Positions 6,846-17,600 of a DNA stretch of 30,323 nt are shown one piece after another. The stretch lies in the NCBI GenBank assembly GCA_046153985.1, contig JBJXFD010000172.1, positions 1-30,323 on the forward strand, in the 5' to 3' direction. A model generated the notes under the pieces. It made no database searches. It worked only from the letters and a program-made list of their open reading frames with translations, and was not told the origin of the DNA. The position numbers and the translations under genes are program-made. The stretch's first letter is position 1, and each line of letters opens with the position of its first letter. The stretch comes from JABWAJ01 sp046153985 (GTDB taxonomy: Bacteria > Bacteroidota > Bacteroidia > Chitinophagales > Saprospiraceae).

Positions 6846-9800
6846 TTACTTACAAACCACCATCCACCATCCGCCAGCATTCACCGGCGCATTGACATAA
6901 ATATTCTCCGCTTTGATCAAAGGCAAATTGGATTGGTCAATGACCGCAAACAAGGTGATGTTAAAGCTCAGTTTCGCCTGCAGGCCCGCAGGCGCCTGCA
7001 AAGGTTTGTTTGCCTGATGCCAGGTATCGAGTTGTTTGGCTAAGTCGCATGCAAACTGCGCCAGCGAAATGCCCTCTTTACTGCCATCTTCCGATAAATA
7101 CAAATCGTCAATCAGGTTGATGGAGGCCGGGATCCAGATTTGTTTACCAGCTGCGGTAGTGCTGATCAGGTCAAGCAGGTTGTACGCGTAATTGGATTCC
7201 AGCTTGAGCAACCGGTCGCCCACACTGGCCGATCCTGCCGAGATAAAAGGTGCAAGAATCGCACTCAGCGTATCGCTCAAAGCGGGTAAGGTGTTTGCCT
7301 GTACATCCGAAATGCGCACTAAGGGCAAGACCGGATTGGCAAAAGCAATTTGCGCAGTTGTATAAACGATGCGGGGGTCTACCTTTTGATCGCCTGCACC
7401 GAGGTCGGCATTGCGCACCACCCAGTATTGGGTCAGCGCTGTTTGTCGGGTGACGGCATCAATATCCGGCCATAAAGCGGTTAGGCGGTTAGGTTCTGTC
7501 GGATCGGTTGCATAAGGGTACTGCAAAACGTACCAGTCGCCCGGGCCGGGGGCATTAGCAGGCGGCACAAGCGCTGGTTGTGTGCCATTGGGGGCTTGCC
7601 CGTTAATACTGGCCGGGTATTCTGCAAAAGCGGCACTGTCCCCGAACAAGGTCAGCGTGTTACTGGAAATCTGTTTGAAACTCAGTACGAAATGTCGCCG
7701 GATGACTGCCGGGGCATCCCCCAAACGGGATTTTAGCGGAGCCCCCTCCATGTAATTCGAGTACGCCGACGCAACATCCTGAATCAATGGCGTCAGGATG
7801 CCCACCATCGTAGTTAATTCGTTTGGTACAGGGCCGCTAATTGCAGCTTCTGCTTGCTGCAGGAACATGCTGCGGAAACTGCCGTAGGCTGCATTAAACG
7901 CTGCAAGCGACTGGAACAAAGCAACCAAAGGCGAGACCCCTGCTTTTAATTGAGCTGCTCCGTTGAGGCTCGTTACGGGCAGGTTGTAAATCAGGTCGAA
8001 CCAAAGTTCATCCTGAGCATTAAGGGCAGCAGGCACCACAGCAGCCTGATATTTCCACTTGAGGGCGTCTTCAACCGGGTTGTTCGAGGCTTTCAATTCG
8101 TCGCCGGCGCCTTTTGCCGACTGGCTTTCCAGTACCGGATTTTGCGGGTATTGCCGCAAAGGCACCGGAATATTGGCTGTTCCCAGGTCGAAAACGGAAG
8201 GCGCCTGGTTGTCCACCAATACGTAGCGCAACCACGAAGACGGGGTATACCCGTAATCGGTCTGCTCATTTTGCAGCAGGTGTTCGATGAATACGGGGTT
8301 GTAATTAAGGTCGAGTTCGAGGTCGGCCTGGGTTTGCGGGTGTTTGGCCGTTGCCAGAAAATTGAGGTAGTCCGGGTTGCTGTCGCCGCTTGTTGCAACC
8401 AGTTCCAATTTAGCGTTGGTCAGGGTGTAGTCACGGGCATCAGCAGCATTGTCACTGGCAGTAATACTGCCAAAAAGGCGCGGCTCCTGGCCTGGTTGAT
8501 CGCTACTGTTTTGTACCATCACTGGCGTTTGCACCACAGAAGATACGGTATAGGCGGTAGACAATTTTGAAAGCAAAGCTTGCTCAAAGCAATCCATCGC
8601 ACTGGCGATCTCACCGCTTTTCCCTACAAATACAGGAATCAAGCCTTTTTTGAGGGCGGCTGCCAAATTGGCTTTTGCTTCCATAATGTTTGCGTAGTTG
8701 GCGCTGTCCGCTTTCGCCATCGCAGCAGCCAGTTCCGGATCCAGCAATTCATCTGTTGAATTGAGGAAATTTATGGCTGCAGCGTCTACGTCAACATTGG
8801 TAAAGGTTTTAAGCTCCGTATCGGGTTTAAGTTCCGAATCGTAAATGGTAATTTGCGCTTGTTCGCTGGGCAACAATTGATTAGACAACGGCGCCAGCGT
8901 GAAATACGTGAAATCGTCCGCTTTAAATTTCAAACCGAGGCCTTTCGTATTGCTCCATTTAACCGCCCATAAATAAGCAGAAGTGTCAGCGGCTCTAAAA
9001 TCAGGATTGCCGGTTCTTGCAGCCAGTTTCACCAATCCGCTTGCCCCGTCAAAGCCATTGAAAACTTTTTCAAAGTCCTGTGCAAATGCCGTGATGTTGC
9101 TCGAAGGATTGCTCTGATCACTCGTCGCCTGGGGTTTCACCACAAATGCATTCGACGCCAAATTGGGCATCTGATCAGCATTATTGGGCAAAAATCCGTC
9201 GCGGTAAGCGGTCATCCAGACCGAAACCGGAATGATGCTACCCTCCGTTCCTGCTATGCCTGACGGTGTAATGGCGATGGGCAAATCCAGCGCCAAAGGC
9301 TGTGGTGTTCCCTGATTGAAAACTTTATTCAGTTCATTGACAATCTGGCTGGCAAAATTGGTCAGCGGCGACTTCAGGAAGCTGTCTTCTGCAATAATTT
9401 TTCCTTTGGGATCACCCGACGTTCCTGCAAAAAGCGTTGTTGACACCTGCCAATGCGTATGGGGATCGTTGAGTTGGTGAAGCACAAAATAAAGTTTGTA
9501 CAAAGCGATTTGCGCCTGTTGCTGCAAGTCTTCGTCGTTACCGGGGGCATCGCCGAGGTTTAGTTTTTCCACCACATAGGCGTTGCTGCCAAAATTGCGG
9601 AGTACCTGCGAAGGATCAAACCGGGTTTCAAGCATCAATGCGGCTTTGCCTGTCTGGTCAACGCCAATCCGGTAAGCAACACTTACGCCGGGCCATTCTG
9701 CCAGCGACCAGATGGTGTCGGCATACTGCACTTCAAATGGCAGGTTTTGGCTGGACGCTCCAAGCATATTGCCATAAACATCCCCCATCCGGAATTGCAG

Positions 9801-12800
9801 GCTTGACTGCATTCCAATGGCCGCGTAAATATTCGGAAGCGGGTTGATCCCAGACGGCGCTGCCGATTGAATAAAATTATACACCGGTACGACCTGTCCG
9901 TAAGAATCGGTGGATGGATTGGCAGCCCGCAGCGCATCATCGGGGCTGATGGCGCTCTGGCTGTTGCTTTGTTGCTGCGTGGGACTGATAGACGGACTCC
10001 ACCCGGAGGCGTTTAGCCCCTGACCGGCATTGGCTTCAATCTGGTATTGCAATAAATGGTAAAGCTGTGCAATGCTTTCCTCCGAATAAGGCGCTATCGT
10101 AGGATCATCTGCTGCCGTGCCAAGCAGGCGGGCCGACGGATTGGCCTCAAAAGCGATACAACCCGTTGGATGCGTAGGCTGGTAGTCTTGCAATGGAACG
10201 CCAGCAGCAGTGGCAGGGCCAATGTACAGGGCATTCACCACCTCAGAAGCTGCAGTTACAAATACATTGTGCCATTTTTGATACAGCGTATTCGCCGGGA
10301 AACTAACCAATATCTGCAAATCAGCCTGCCCTCCAACAAACATGGAAGCCGGAAAATCCTGATTGGCGGCATTGTTGTAATAGAGGAAAAATCCACCGGC
10401 ATTGACGATGCTGTTTTCCCAAACGATGCGCAAAAAGTCAGCCGGATCACTTTGCAGCGCAGATACAGGCCCAAGATCATTATCTAAGCTTCGGGCAAGT
10501 GCTTTAAAGCGCAGGGCTGCATACAAACTGGTCGGTTCGCTGCTCGTGGAGAGGTTGGTTTTTACCAAAAAAGTACTTTGCGGGTTTTGTTGGTCTGACA
10601 AATACCCTGAATTGGGCGCATTGTACAACAAGGAAACTGAAGCGCCTGTCAAAGCGCCGGCAGTGAGCAAGGCTTCGATCCGGTCGCGGGTTTCTTCATC
10701 GGCGCCCCCGATGGTATATACAAAAGGCAGGTAGGAAGAATCCGTTTGCCCTTTTTCATCAATATTGAAGGTTTCATTTTGTTTGATTTGGAATAATTTG
10801 ATGCCAATTAGCAAACCCGGCGTTGTGGTAAGGGGGGCGCCCGATTGCCCTTCATGGGGGTAATCAGTCTGGATTGCCAGCGAAAGCGGCTGGCTGTTCA
10901 GTAATTGCTGAACGCGGGTAGGCAGCGGAACAATAAACTGGGCGGCCTGTCCGTCGGCTTGCCAGGAGAGGCGATTGCGAACACCAATCCAGAGCTGAGC
11001 CGGGCTTAACGGATCTGTTAAGCTAATCAACGCGGGCAGGGTATCCGGCTGTGTCGGCGCAGCTGCTACGGGAATAACCGCAGGGTCGGCAGCGATTTGA
11101 ACATCGAGTTTGCTGAAATCCGGTTGCCCCGCGATCGGTAAATACATGCTGTTTATGGCCAAATTCGCAGAAGTAGTTGGATTCGCCACATTAACGGAGA
11201 ACTGCTGGCCGGTTAATTCATACAAACCAGACCATTTTGTATTGTCATCAAGGGTTGGCGCCACTAAGCCATTCAATAAAAAGCGCGAAACGAAACCGGC
11301 AATATTGGCGGCGATGTCTATACCAGGTAATGGATCTTCGGGCGCCTCATCAGCCATCTGCTGCGCCAACTGCTGCCCGATCATCAGGAAATAGTCGGTA
11401 AACAACAGACTATTCAGCGACACCGCTCCGCTTTCAAAGGCTTTAAATAATGTTTTTACGGCGTCCGTAGCATCCGACGTTAAATCGGAAACGGAGAACT
11501 GCGCGGCATAAGTCGAAAGGTCGTTCAGGAAATCTGCTGAAACGGTGGGCTGATCAAATTGTATGGCTGCCTGGTTGTCTCCGTCAATTTCCATTTGTAA
11601 ATTGGGAAGAATTGGAAAGAAGGCCATATTGACCGGTTCACTTTGCACACTCAGGTCAACCCCGGTAATGGAAAAATGAACCCGGTTCGCTAAGAAGTCT
11701 TCCACGACCGCCACATCAAAATCCGGCGGCGTGCTATTTAATTGTTCCAGTACCGATTCCCATGAATTGCTTCCCCCGGAATACGTTTCAAGCAACCAGG
11801 AAGCATAAGCGTCCAGCAGCAATTCCCATGCGGTTTTATCTGTTCCTGTGTTTGCAGCGCCGTATTCAGGACTGCTCATCAGCAGCAGCGCCGTGGCTTG
11901 GCTTTGCCCACCCGTGCCGCCCGATGTGTAGGTCGCAGCCGGATACAATACAAAACTCAAATCAATGGTTGGCGGATCAACAACCAGCAAAGCCGCTGAA
12001 ACTGCGCGGTAGCTTCCTTTGCGCCTCACCTGCATCAGGGGTTGTGTATTGCTTTCTGCGCCACCGTCGTTGAGGTTTTTAAAGCTGGGGTTTTGGGGGC
12101 CGTTCAGGCTGGCATCGCCTAAGCCGCCGTGGCTCAGCACAAAGGTCTGGGATACGTCGGCTTTAAAGCTAACCGATACTTTAACAAACAAGACCTTGAC
12201 GCTGGCCTTGACTTCAACGGAAGCGCTGACGTTCAAAACGGCATTGTAATCCGTTTCAAAGGCAATTCCCGCCGTTGCCGTTAAGCGCACCAATAAGCTG
12301 ATTTTTATGATTTTCAGGTCTACCTCGCCTTGTAGTGTTCCCACTAAGCCTACAGTAGCTGCAAACCAATAATAATCAGGCGGATTCGAAGTATTGTTGC
12401 TTTCCTGCCAGGCTAAAATCCCTTGAAAAGTGCCCTGCACGGTCAGGCTGAGGTTTGCGGAAAGCGGTCCTTTCGTAAAAGAACGCCCAACACCCAGCCA
12501 AAGTCCCAAACCAAAAACAAAAATCGGGTTGTACTGTACCGGAGCATTTTGGGTTTGCGGATTGTCGCCGCTTCGCAGTTTGCCAAAATAAAAGCCCCCG
12601 CCTCCAGTAAAGATATACACCTGAATGCCAATGGAGTCGCTGCCCAGCGGCCAGCCTACATTCACTTTAAAATCGCCATTGGTATAAATCCAGATTTGAA
12701 CAGTGGGCAGGGTAAGCGCTACGGCGCCTAAGTTGATCTGCCGGTATTGTTCGGGGATGGTCAGTTTTCCATAATAAACCCCCAAATGAGGCCCCAGTTT

Positions 12801-13712
12801 TACATACAGAATGATCAGGTCAAGCCCCTTAAATGCGTCCACACTGCAGCTCACCTCCACGCCATACAAGACCGGGTCGTTGAACAACAAACGCACCTGC
12901 CACCCTTTAAACTCCAGATCGGCAGCCACAAACCAGTCGCGGTCGGGATGGTAATAATCCTTCACCAATTTTTCCAGAATGGTTTGCGGATCATTGGTCG
13001 TCAGGTTTTTTTCCAGATCGGCAAAAATGGTTTGCAAAGCCGTGGAAAAATCGTTGACATTGGTGGGCAAAGGCGGCCCGAAACGCTGACCCAATCCTAA
13101 GTAATTCAATTTAAAAGTCGAAGTACCCTGATCCGGCACCGGAAAAGGAAATTTGACAATTTGCGTCTTAGGCTGGTCGGAGGTTGAGGTTTTGAGGTAA
13201 GTAGAAGACGGTTGGTCATCGAACTGCACTTTGGCGCTGACATCCAACCCGCCTTTGTTTTTATTGTAGCTGATGATGAGGTTAAAAACCGTAAATTTTG
13301 GCTCAATGGTAATAGGCCCATACTGCCCGCCAAGCTGAATACCTGGGTTAGGACTGTCGCCATCGTAAAGCGTCAGGATACACTGTGCCACAGATTCTGT
13401 ACTGGAAACCAATACGCTGATTTCGGGCGAAATTTTAGTTTCAAAAATCAGCGACCAGGGTTGTTTATCGGTCAGCGTCGCTACTTTATTGAGTGCGTCT
13501 ATTTTAAGAACAGAAGCCAGCGCACCCAGCACGTCTGCCAGACTAAACCGAAAGTTCGCGGAAGGCTTGATGGTAAATTGAGTAGGCCCTTGTCCTACGG
13601 CCAATTCAAAACGAAGCCCCAATGGCTCAGAGGAAGTATCCTGATCGGATAACCTGAGTCCCTCTCCTGAAAAATCCAAAAGGGTATCAAACCCGAAGCT
13701 TATGCGTGGCAT
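6846..13712 (-). CDS. Giant 2288-residue protein of unknown function
   Basis: I do not recognise this protein. It is a single uninterrupted frame of 2288 codons with no signal peptide, no obvious transmembrane helix and very few cysteines. Residues 1-550 are dominated by alternating hydrophobic beta-strand patterns, including a glycine run (TGGGGFYFGKL, near residue 370) and a segment near residues 470-530 with VRLTATAGIAFETDY and VLNVSASVEVKASVKVLFVK. A helical, acidic middle section follows near residue 750 (TDYFLMIGQQLAQQMADEAP). The remainder mixes beta-rich stretches rich in Asn, Gln, Ser and Pro. It is the last gene of the minus-strand array and is separated from the 161-residue gene by a 127-bp repeat-bearing gap. 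A hairpin terminator follows. Its style resembles the 1152-residue protein upstream. Composition matches the rest of the window, so recent transfer is not indicated. Confidence 0.85.
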   Translation of the reverse strand: MPRISFGFDTLLDFSGEGLRLSDQDTSSEPLGLRFELAVGQGPTQFTIKPSANFRFSLADVLGALASVLKIDALNKVATLTDKQPWSLIFETKISPEISVLVSSTESVAQCILTLYDGDSPNPGIQLGGQYGPITIEPKFTVFNLIISYNKNKGGLDVSAKVQFDDQPSSTYLKTSTSDQPKTQIVKFPFPVPDQGTSTFKLNYLGLGQRFGPPLPTNVNDFSTALQTIFADLEKNLTTNDPQTILEKLVKDYYHPDRDWFVAADLEFKGWQVRLLFNDPVLYGVEVSCSVDAFKGLDLIILYVKLGPHLGVYYGKLTIPEQYRQINLGAVALTLPTVQIWIYTNGDFKVNVGWPLGSDSIGIQVYIFTGGGGFYFGKLRSGDNPQTQNAPVQYNPIFVFGLGLWLGVGRSFTKGPLSANLSLTVQGTFQGILAWQESNNTSNPPDYYWFAATVGLVGTLQGEVDLKIIKISLLVRLTATAGIAFETDYNAVLNVSASVEVKASVKVLFVKVSVSFKADVSQTFVLSHGGLGDASLNGPQNPSFKNLNDGGAESNTQPLMQVRRKGSYRAVSAALLVVDPPTIDLSFVLYPAATYTSGGTGGQSQATALLLMSSPEYGAANTGTDKTAWELLLDAYASWLLETYSGGSNSWESVLEQLNSTPPDFDVAVVEDFLANRVHFSITGVDLSVQSEPVNMAFFPILPNLQMEIDGDNQAAIQFDQPTVSADFLNDLSTYAAQFSVSDLTSDATDAVKTLFKAFESGAVSLNSLLFTDYFLMIGQQLAQQMADEAPEDPLPGIDIAANIAGFVSRFLLNGLVAPTLDDNTKWSGLYELTGQQFSVNVANPTTSANLAINSMYLPIAGQPDFSKLDVQIAADPAVIPVAAAPTQPDTLPALISLTDPLSPAQLWIGVRNRLSWQADGQAAQFIVPLPTRVQQLLNSQPLSLAIQTDYPHEGQSGAPLTTTPGLLIGIKLFQIKQNETFNIDEKGQTDSSYLPFVYTIGGADEETRDRIEALLTAGALTGASVSLLYNAPNSGYLSDQQNPQSTFLVKTNLSTSSEPTSLYAALRFKALARSLDNDLGPVSALQSDPADFLRIVWENSIVNAGGFFLYYNNAANQDFPASMFVGGQADLQILVSFPANTLYQKWHNVFVTAASEVVNALYIGPATAAGVPLQDYQPTHPTGCIAFEANPSARLLGTAADDPTIAPYSEESIAQLYHLLQYQIEANAGQGLNASGWSPSISPTQQQSNSQSAISPDDALRAANPSTDSYGQVVPVYNFIQSAAPSGINPLPNIYAAIGMQSSLQFRMGDVYGNMLGASSQNLPFEVQYADTIWSLAEWPGVSVAYRIGVDQTGKAALMLETRFDPSQVLRNFGSNAYVVEKLNLGDAPGNDEDLQQQAQIALYKLYFVLHQLNDPHTHWQVSTTLFAGTSGDPKGKIIAEDSFLKSPLTNFASQIVNELNKVFNQGTPQPLALDLPIAITPSGIAGTEGSIIPVSVWMTAYRDGFLPNNADQMPNLASNAFVVKPQATSDQSNPSSNITAFAQDFEKVFNGFDGASGLVKLAARTGNPDFRAADTSAYLWAVKWSNTKGLGLKFKADDFTYFTLAPLSNQLLPSEQAQITIYDSELKPDTELKTFTNVDVDAAAINFLNSTDELLDPELAAAMAKADSANYANIMEAKANLAAALKKGLIPVFVGKSGEIASAMDCFEQALLSKLSTAYTVSSVVQTPVMVQNSSDQPGQEPRLFGSITASDNAADARDYTLTNAKLELVATSGDSNPDYLNFLATAKHPQTQADLELDLNYNPVFIEHLLQNEQTDYGYTPSSWLRYVLVDNQAPSVFDLGTANIPVPLRQYPQNPVLESQSAKGAGDELKASNNPVEDALKWKYQAAVVPAALNAQDELWFDLIYNLPVTSLNGAAQLKAGVSPLVALFQSLAAFNAAYGSFRSMFLQQAEAAISGPVPNELTTMVGILTPLIQDVASAYSNYMEGAPLKSRLGDAPAVIRRHFVLSFKQISSNTLTLFGDSAAFAEYPASINGQAPNGTQPALVPPANAPGPGDWYVLQYPYATDPTEPNRLTALWPDIDAVTRQTALTQYWVVRNADLGAGDQKVDPRIVYTTAQIAFANPVLPLVRISDVQANTLPALSDTLSAILAPFISAGSASVGDRLLKLESNYAYNLLDLISTTAAGKQIWIPASINLIDDLYLSEDGSKEGISLAQFACDLAKQLDTWHQANKPLQAPAGLQAKLSFNITLFAVIDQSNLPLIKAENIYVNAPVNAGGWWMVVCK

Positions 13713-13839
13713 GGGTGTTTAGTTTTATACCTCGCACCGTTAGGTGCGAAGCCGTTTTTGTCATACTGAGCGCTGCTAATCAAAGCATTATACTAAAGGC
13801 CATGCACAAAACCAAGCAGCGCGAAGTATCAATCAGTAA
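13713..13839. repeat. Inverted-repeat element inside the giant-gene array
   Basis: The only sizeable gap in the four-gene array holds two nested structures. A hairpin TCGCACC-GTTA-GGTGCGA lies at 13732-13749 and is followed on the plus strand by AGCCGTTTTTG. Outside it, CATACTGAGCGCTGCT near 13763-13778 pairs imperfectly with AGCAGCGCGAAGTAT near 13817-13831. This is the layout of a small non-coding repeat element rather than a gene. It could attenuate or process the transcript between the 161- and 2288-residue genes. No TAnnTTTG box was found here on the minus strand. Confidence 0.55.
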
Positions 13840-14325
13840 TTATCGGCTTTCTGACTGCTGGGTGTTGGGCATATTGGCTACGCCAAAAACGCCGCCTTTT
13901 AGTTTGAGTACATTGACGCCTGGAATAATCGGTTTGGCCTGATCCCAGGAGCCTGAAATGCGCAGGTTATAAGTCACTTTGTCGTTGGCCGGAGCTTGTG
14001 TTCCCGGAATGTGAAAAGCGAGTTGATCCACGGTAAAAACTAAAGTGACCACCGCATTTACCATGTCGTTCAACGGGGACGGAAGGTCTTTAGGATCAGG
14101 CACTGTGACGCCGAAATTTTCCGATAACCAGTTAAACAGGTCACTAAAAGACCCCAGATGAACAGGTTGGGGGAGTTTGAAATTAAACCCGTTGGTTATG
14201 TAATTCCCAATATCGTCGGTTGAAATCGGTATCTCCGTACCATTTACATCCACAACGATCCCGAAAACAAGCCGGTTGCTGCTGGTGTCGCCGGCTGCGG
14301 CTAATGTGTTGGTTGAATTGGCCAT
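13840..14325 (-). CDS. Hypothetical protein, third gene of the giant-protein array
   Basis: A 161-residue protein of unknown function without signal peptide or membrane segment. After a low-complexity start (MANSTNTLAAAGDTSSN) it shows beta strands such as RLVFGIVVDVNGTEIPIS. A helical region follows (FSDLFNWLSENFGVTVPD, then NDMVNAVVTLVFTVDQLAFH), then a beta-rich end (VTYNLRISGSWDQ, NVLKLKGGVFGVANM). The alternation of strands and DxNG/GVNV turns is similar in style to parts of both giant neighbours, suggesting a shared fold or a subunit of the same assembly; that is inference. It starts 24 bases after the stop of the 98-residue gene. The ATG at 14325 is the only sensible start. Confidence 0.75.
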   Translation of the reverse strand: MANSTNTLAAAGDTSSNRLVFGIVVDVNGTEIPISTDDIGNYITNGFNFKLPQPVHLGSFSDLFNWLSENFGVTVPDPKDLPSPLNDMVNAVVTLVFTVDQLAFHIPGTQAPANDKVTYNLRISGSWDQAKPIIPGVNVLKLKGGVFGVANMPNTQQSESR

Positions 14326-14349
14326 ATATTTAATGGTTTAAATTGAAAA

Positions 14350-14646
14350 TTATGAATTGGTGCATTTATTCATGACAATGACAACTTGTCCCTGCAGCAG
14401 CTTGGCCACCGCGGTGCCTTGTATATTGATGCCCAGGCCAAACTCGGCGCTTGGCGCTGCCGCCTGAGCGCAGTACAGCACCGGATTGCCATCGCCCTGA
14501 GTGACTGTGATCTTCAGGTCAAGCCAATCCAGTAACAGAGGCGCGCCGGGGGCGTCTGTTGGTATGTTCAATCCGAATTTGGCGTCAATCGCAGCAATCA
14601 GTTCCCTGATGGTTTTTGCATCAATAATTGGGTCTGTTGTTGGCAT
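14350..14646 (-). CDS. Small hypothetical protein, second gene of the giant-protein array
   Basis: A 98-residue protein that I do not recognise. It begins MPTTDPIIDAKTIRELIAAI, a predicted helix. LLLDWLDLKITVTQGDGNPV and GLGINIQGTAVAKLLQGQ then give a beta-rich second half ending in VVIVMNKCTNS. Its TIREL...AIDAKFGLNIP segment loosely parallels the LFNWLSENFGVTVP segment of the 161-residue protein, so the two small proteins might be distant relatives. It begins eight bases after the 1152-residue gene ends, which implies co-transcription. It might be a chaperone, plug or minor subunit for the giant proteins, but nothing in the sequence proves this. Confidence 0.72.
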   Translation of the reverse strand: MPTTDPIIDAKTIRELIAAIDAKFGLNIPTDAPGAPLLLDWLDLKITVTQGDGNPVLYCAQAAAPSAEFGLGINIQGTAVAKLLQGQVVIVMNKCTNS

Positions 14647-14654
14647 AACTTTTA

Positions 14655-17600
14655 TTAATTAGTTTCTTTAAGCAACATGGTGTTATTTTGAGGCTGCCCC
14701 GCAGCGAGGTTCCAGGCTAAATTACTGCCCGCACCCTGCGAAGGGTCGGCGAAAATGACGAAATCAACAATGACTTTCGGCGGCAGTTTGATACCGAGAA
14801 TACTGATAGCCACATTGTTGAAAAGCAGCACATAAACAATTTGATCGGTTGGATCTGTGAGTTTCACCTGCATCAAATTGGCATCTCCGAACACGGTTTT
14901 CACTATGCCTTCGAGGTTGAACCCCAGCAATCCGCCCGATACTTCAGGCAATTGGATGTATACGCTCACGCCGTCGTCGTCGGGTGCAGTATCCGCAGGC
15001 CCCCAGGCCATAACCATGTACGCGTCAATGCTGGCATACGCATCCGACAGCGCGCCTAAAGTCCCCATGGGCAATTCAAACTTCAGCGCGTAGCGGGGTG
15101 AGGTGCAGACATTCCCGACGAGTTGCTGCACACCAACAATCTGACCCAAAGCCTTGGAATCGAGCTTGCCGTCTGAGCCACTTTGCATCAAAACGGATAG
15201 CTTGAAAGGCATGGCTGCAACAACACTGTCTTTGCGCACTGCATTTTTATTTTCCTGAATTGCCCAATTGCCTGTATCAATGGTTACACTTTGGCTACGC
15301 GGTACCGGCTGCCCCTGAGCGTCTAAAGTCACCTGAATATCGAAAGCCGTACCCGTCAGGGGCAATCCCAATGGCAAATCCTGATCCATTGAACCATATC
15401 CAAACAAATCGGGAACATCCTCCTGACCGGGGGTAAGGGGGTTGCTGAAAAACAACTGGGCATTGAGGGTAAATCTGGATTTTACGACTTGCTGGTTGTT
15501 GTCTATGGAGGTATCCCCGACCGGTTCCAGCGATGCACCAGTTATCACAAACTGATCGAGGACACTGACCAAGGTTTCGTCCGGATTAAATTCGTAAATG
15601 AAGTTGTTGCTGCTGTTAAAAGATACCCTTCCTACGCCGTCAATCGTTTGATATTGCCCTTGAATATAGAAGGTATTGGGAATTCCCTCATTTGGGCCTT
15701 GCAGATAAACCGGCCTGCCGAACAACTGGTTGACAGTAAGTCCCACCGAAGCATGAAAAGCGGTAATGGTCGAGTTGTCAAATACAATGACCAATTCTTT
15801 AACGTTAAAACCATAAAGCTGACCAGCATCTTCATCCTCCTGTCCTTTATAATTAATGACCCCAAACAAAGAGCTGGTATTGATGTCGAATAAATTGGCA
15901 GTCAATTCGGTTTGGTTCGTCTCCACCCCAATATGGTGTGCAATGAGGGGCCCGTTAATCCCGGCAAAAAGCATTTGGAAATCGGGAGCCATTTGGGCGC
16001 CGTCTATCGGGCAATTAAAAATCAACAAACCTGTCCAGTTTGGATCCACCGCTATTTGCCGGAAATTCTGAAAGGGATCATCTGTTGTATTTGGATTGTT
16101 CGCCTGCGCCAGGGCAGCCAATAGCATGGTTTGTGCCGCAGCGACACCACCTTCCAGCAAAGCTCCGGTATTGGCCCAGGTTTCGGTATTTTGCACGAAT
16201 TGGGTGAGGGAATACTGCTGCCCCATTTTGAAGACCATGACGGGGGTTACCTTCGTGCCGTTAACCGTTACGGTATTTACATTAAAGGTAAATCCGCTGA
16301 TCGGGAGTTTGTCGTCGAGCGTCAGTTGATCCCAGGCGTTGATCACCACAAACCCCTGGTTGTTCATCAGGGCAGTGCTTAATTGAGTATTTAAAATGCC
16401 TTGTTCATTGGCATGAATGCGCAGGTAATTGCCCCCCGATTTGGCCAGCGTGAGGCTATTGGGCGTGCCGGCCTGCCCTCCATCTGAATTTACCCCAAAA
16501 ATCAATCCATTGGATGACAAGGCATTGCCCTGAGTAAAAGGGGCGCCCTGGTTGGACGACAACACAGGCCCAAGGCTGGCATTCGCTGCAGCCGATAGTC
16601 CTTCAAAGCGAACTGCCGCCAAAATTTTCTGGTCAAATAACTGAGCGTTATTCAACATAGTAGTCGAGTTGGGGCTAAAAAATTTTTGCAGAAAATTGTA
16701 GTACAATCCGCATGGAACTGCCGGAGACACCTGGCCTGCCGGAAATGGGAAATCTCCAATTTTCACCTCCAGCAATTCGGCTATGTTGTAATCATCGCCG
16801 CCCTGTGAAACGCCATAAAAGCTCATTGCGGCGGGTTGTGAAAAATAAGACCAGGAACTGCTTTCTGAAGGTGGGTTGATTCGAATCCAGGAGGTCAGCA
16901 AGGAACTGTCTAACAAAGCCACAGGCGTATTAATCTCTGCTGAAGTGCTGAAAGCGGGGCTGTACGCCGGTTGGTTTGGGACAAGTTGCAAGGTGTAGCC
17001 TGTCCCAATTTGCATAAATTCAATCGCAGACAACCCTGGCATGGCCCTCGAAATGCTTTTCCCCGCTGGCAACTGCAAAGTAAAAGAGCCATAGGGCGAT
17101 AAATAATAGGTTTTTGCAGCCGTATCCAATACCGTGAGGTAAAATCCTGGACTGCCCCCGGAAGCGGGTTGGAGGACAATGGAATCTCCGGTCGTTGACA
17201 GCGCATTCAATTGATTCCACTGGAATACTCCCGGCGCCTGCGAAGGATCAACCGGCTGGAAAAAAGTTTGAGCCGGGTAAGCAGGATAAAACCAGTCCAA
17301 TTGTACCAAAAAATCAGCGCTTGGCGGCGCGTTTGGCGCAGCCGGGCCAAATACCGGAAAGATTAATTTTTGTAAAACGCCTTGTGCATTTTTGAAATAG
17401 TACCGGATGGCGCCCCCCCAAATGGAATCATTGGCTCCATTGATGAGTGTGTACAAGGTATTGATGTTCCATGCCTTAGCCTTAAAGGCAAATGTCCCGC
17501 CCGCTTGAACCCCTTGAACGGGCGTGTCTTCAGGCTTTGGCGCCTGGGGTGCAATGGCAAAAGGAATCGTAATCTGCGTACTGCTGTCTAAGGTCAGCGA

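Noticed and set aside
7950..8570. 206-codon open frame on the plus strand inside the giant gene
   Set aside because: It lies wholly antisense to the continuous 2288-codon frame, has no promoter box or family signature, and arises from the codon bias of the opposite strand.
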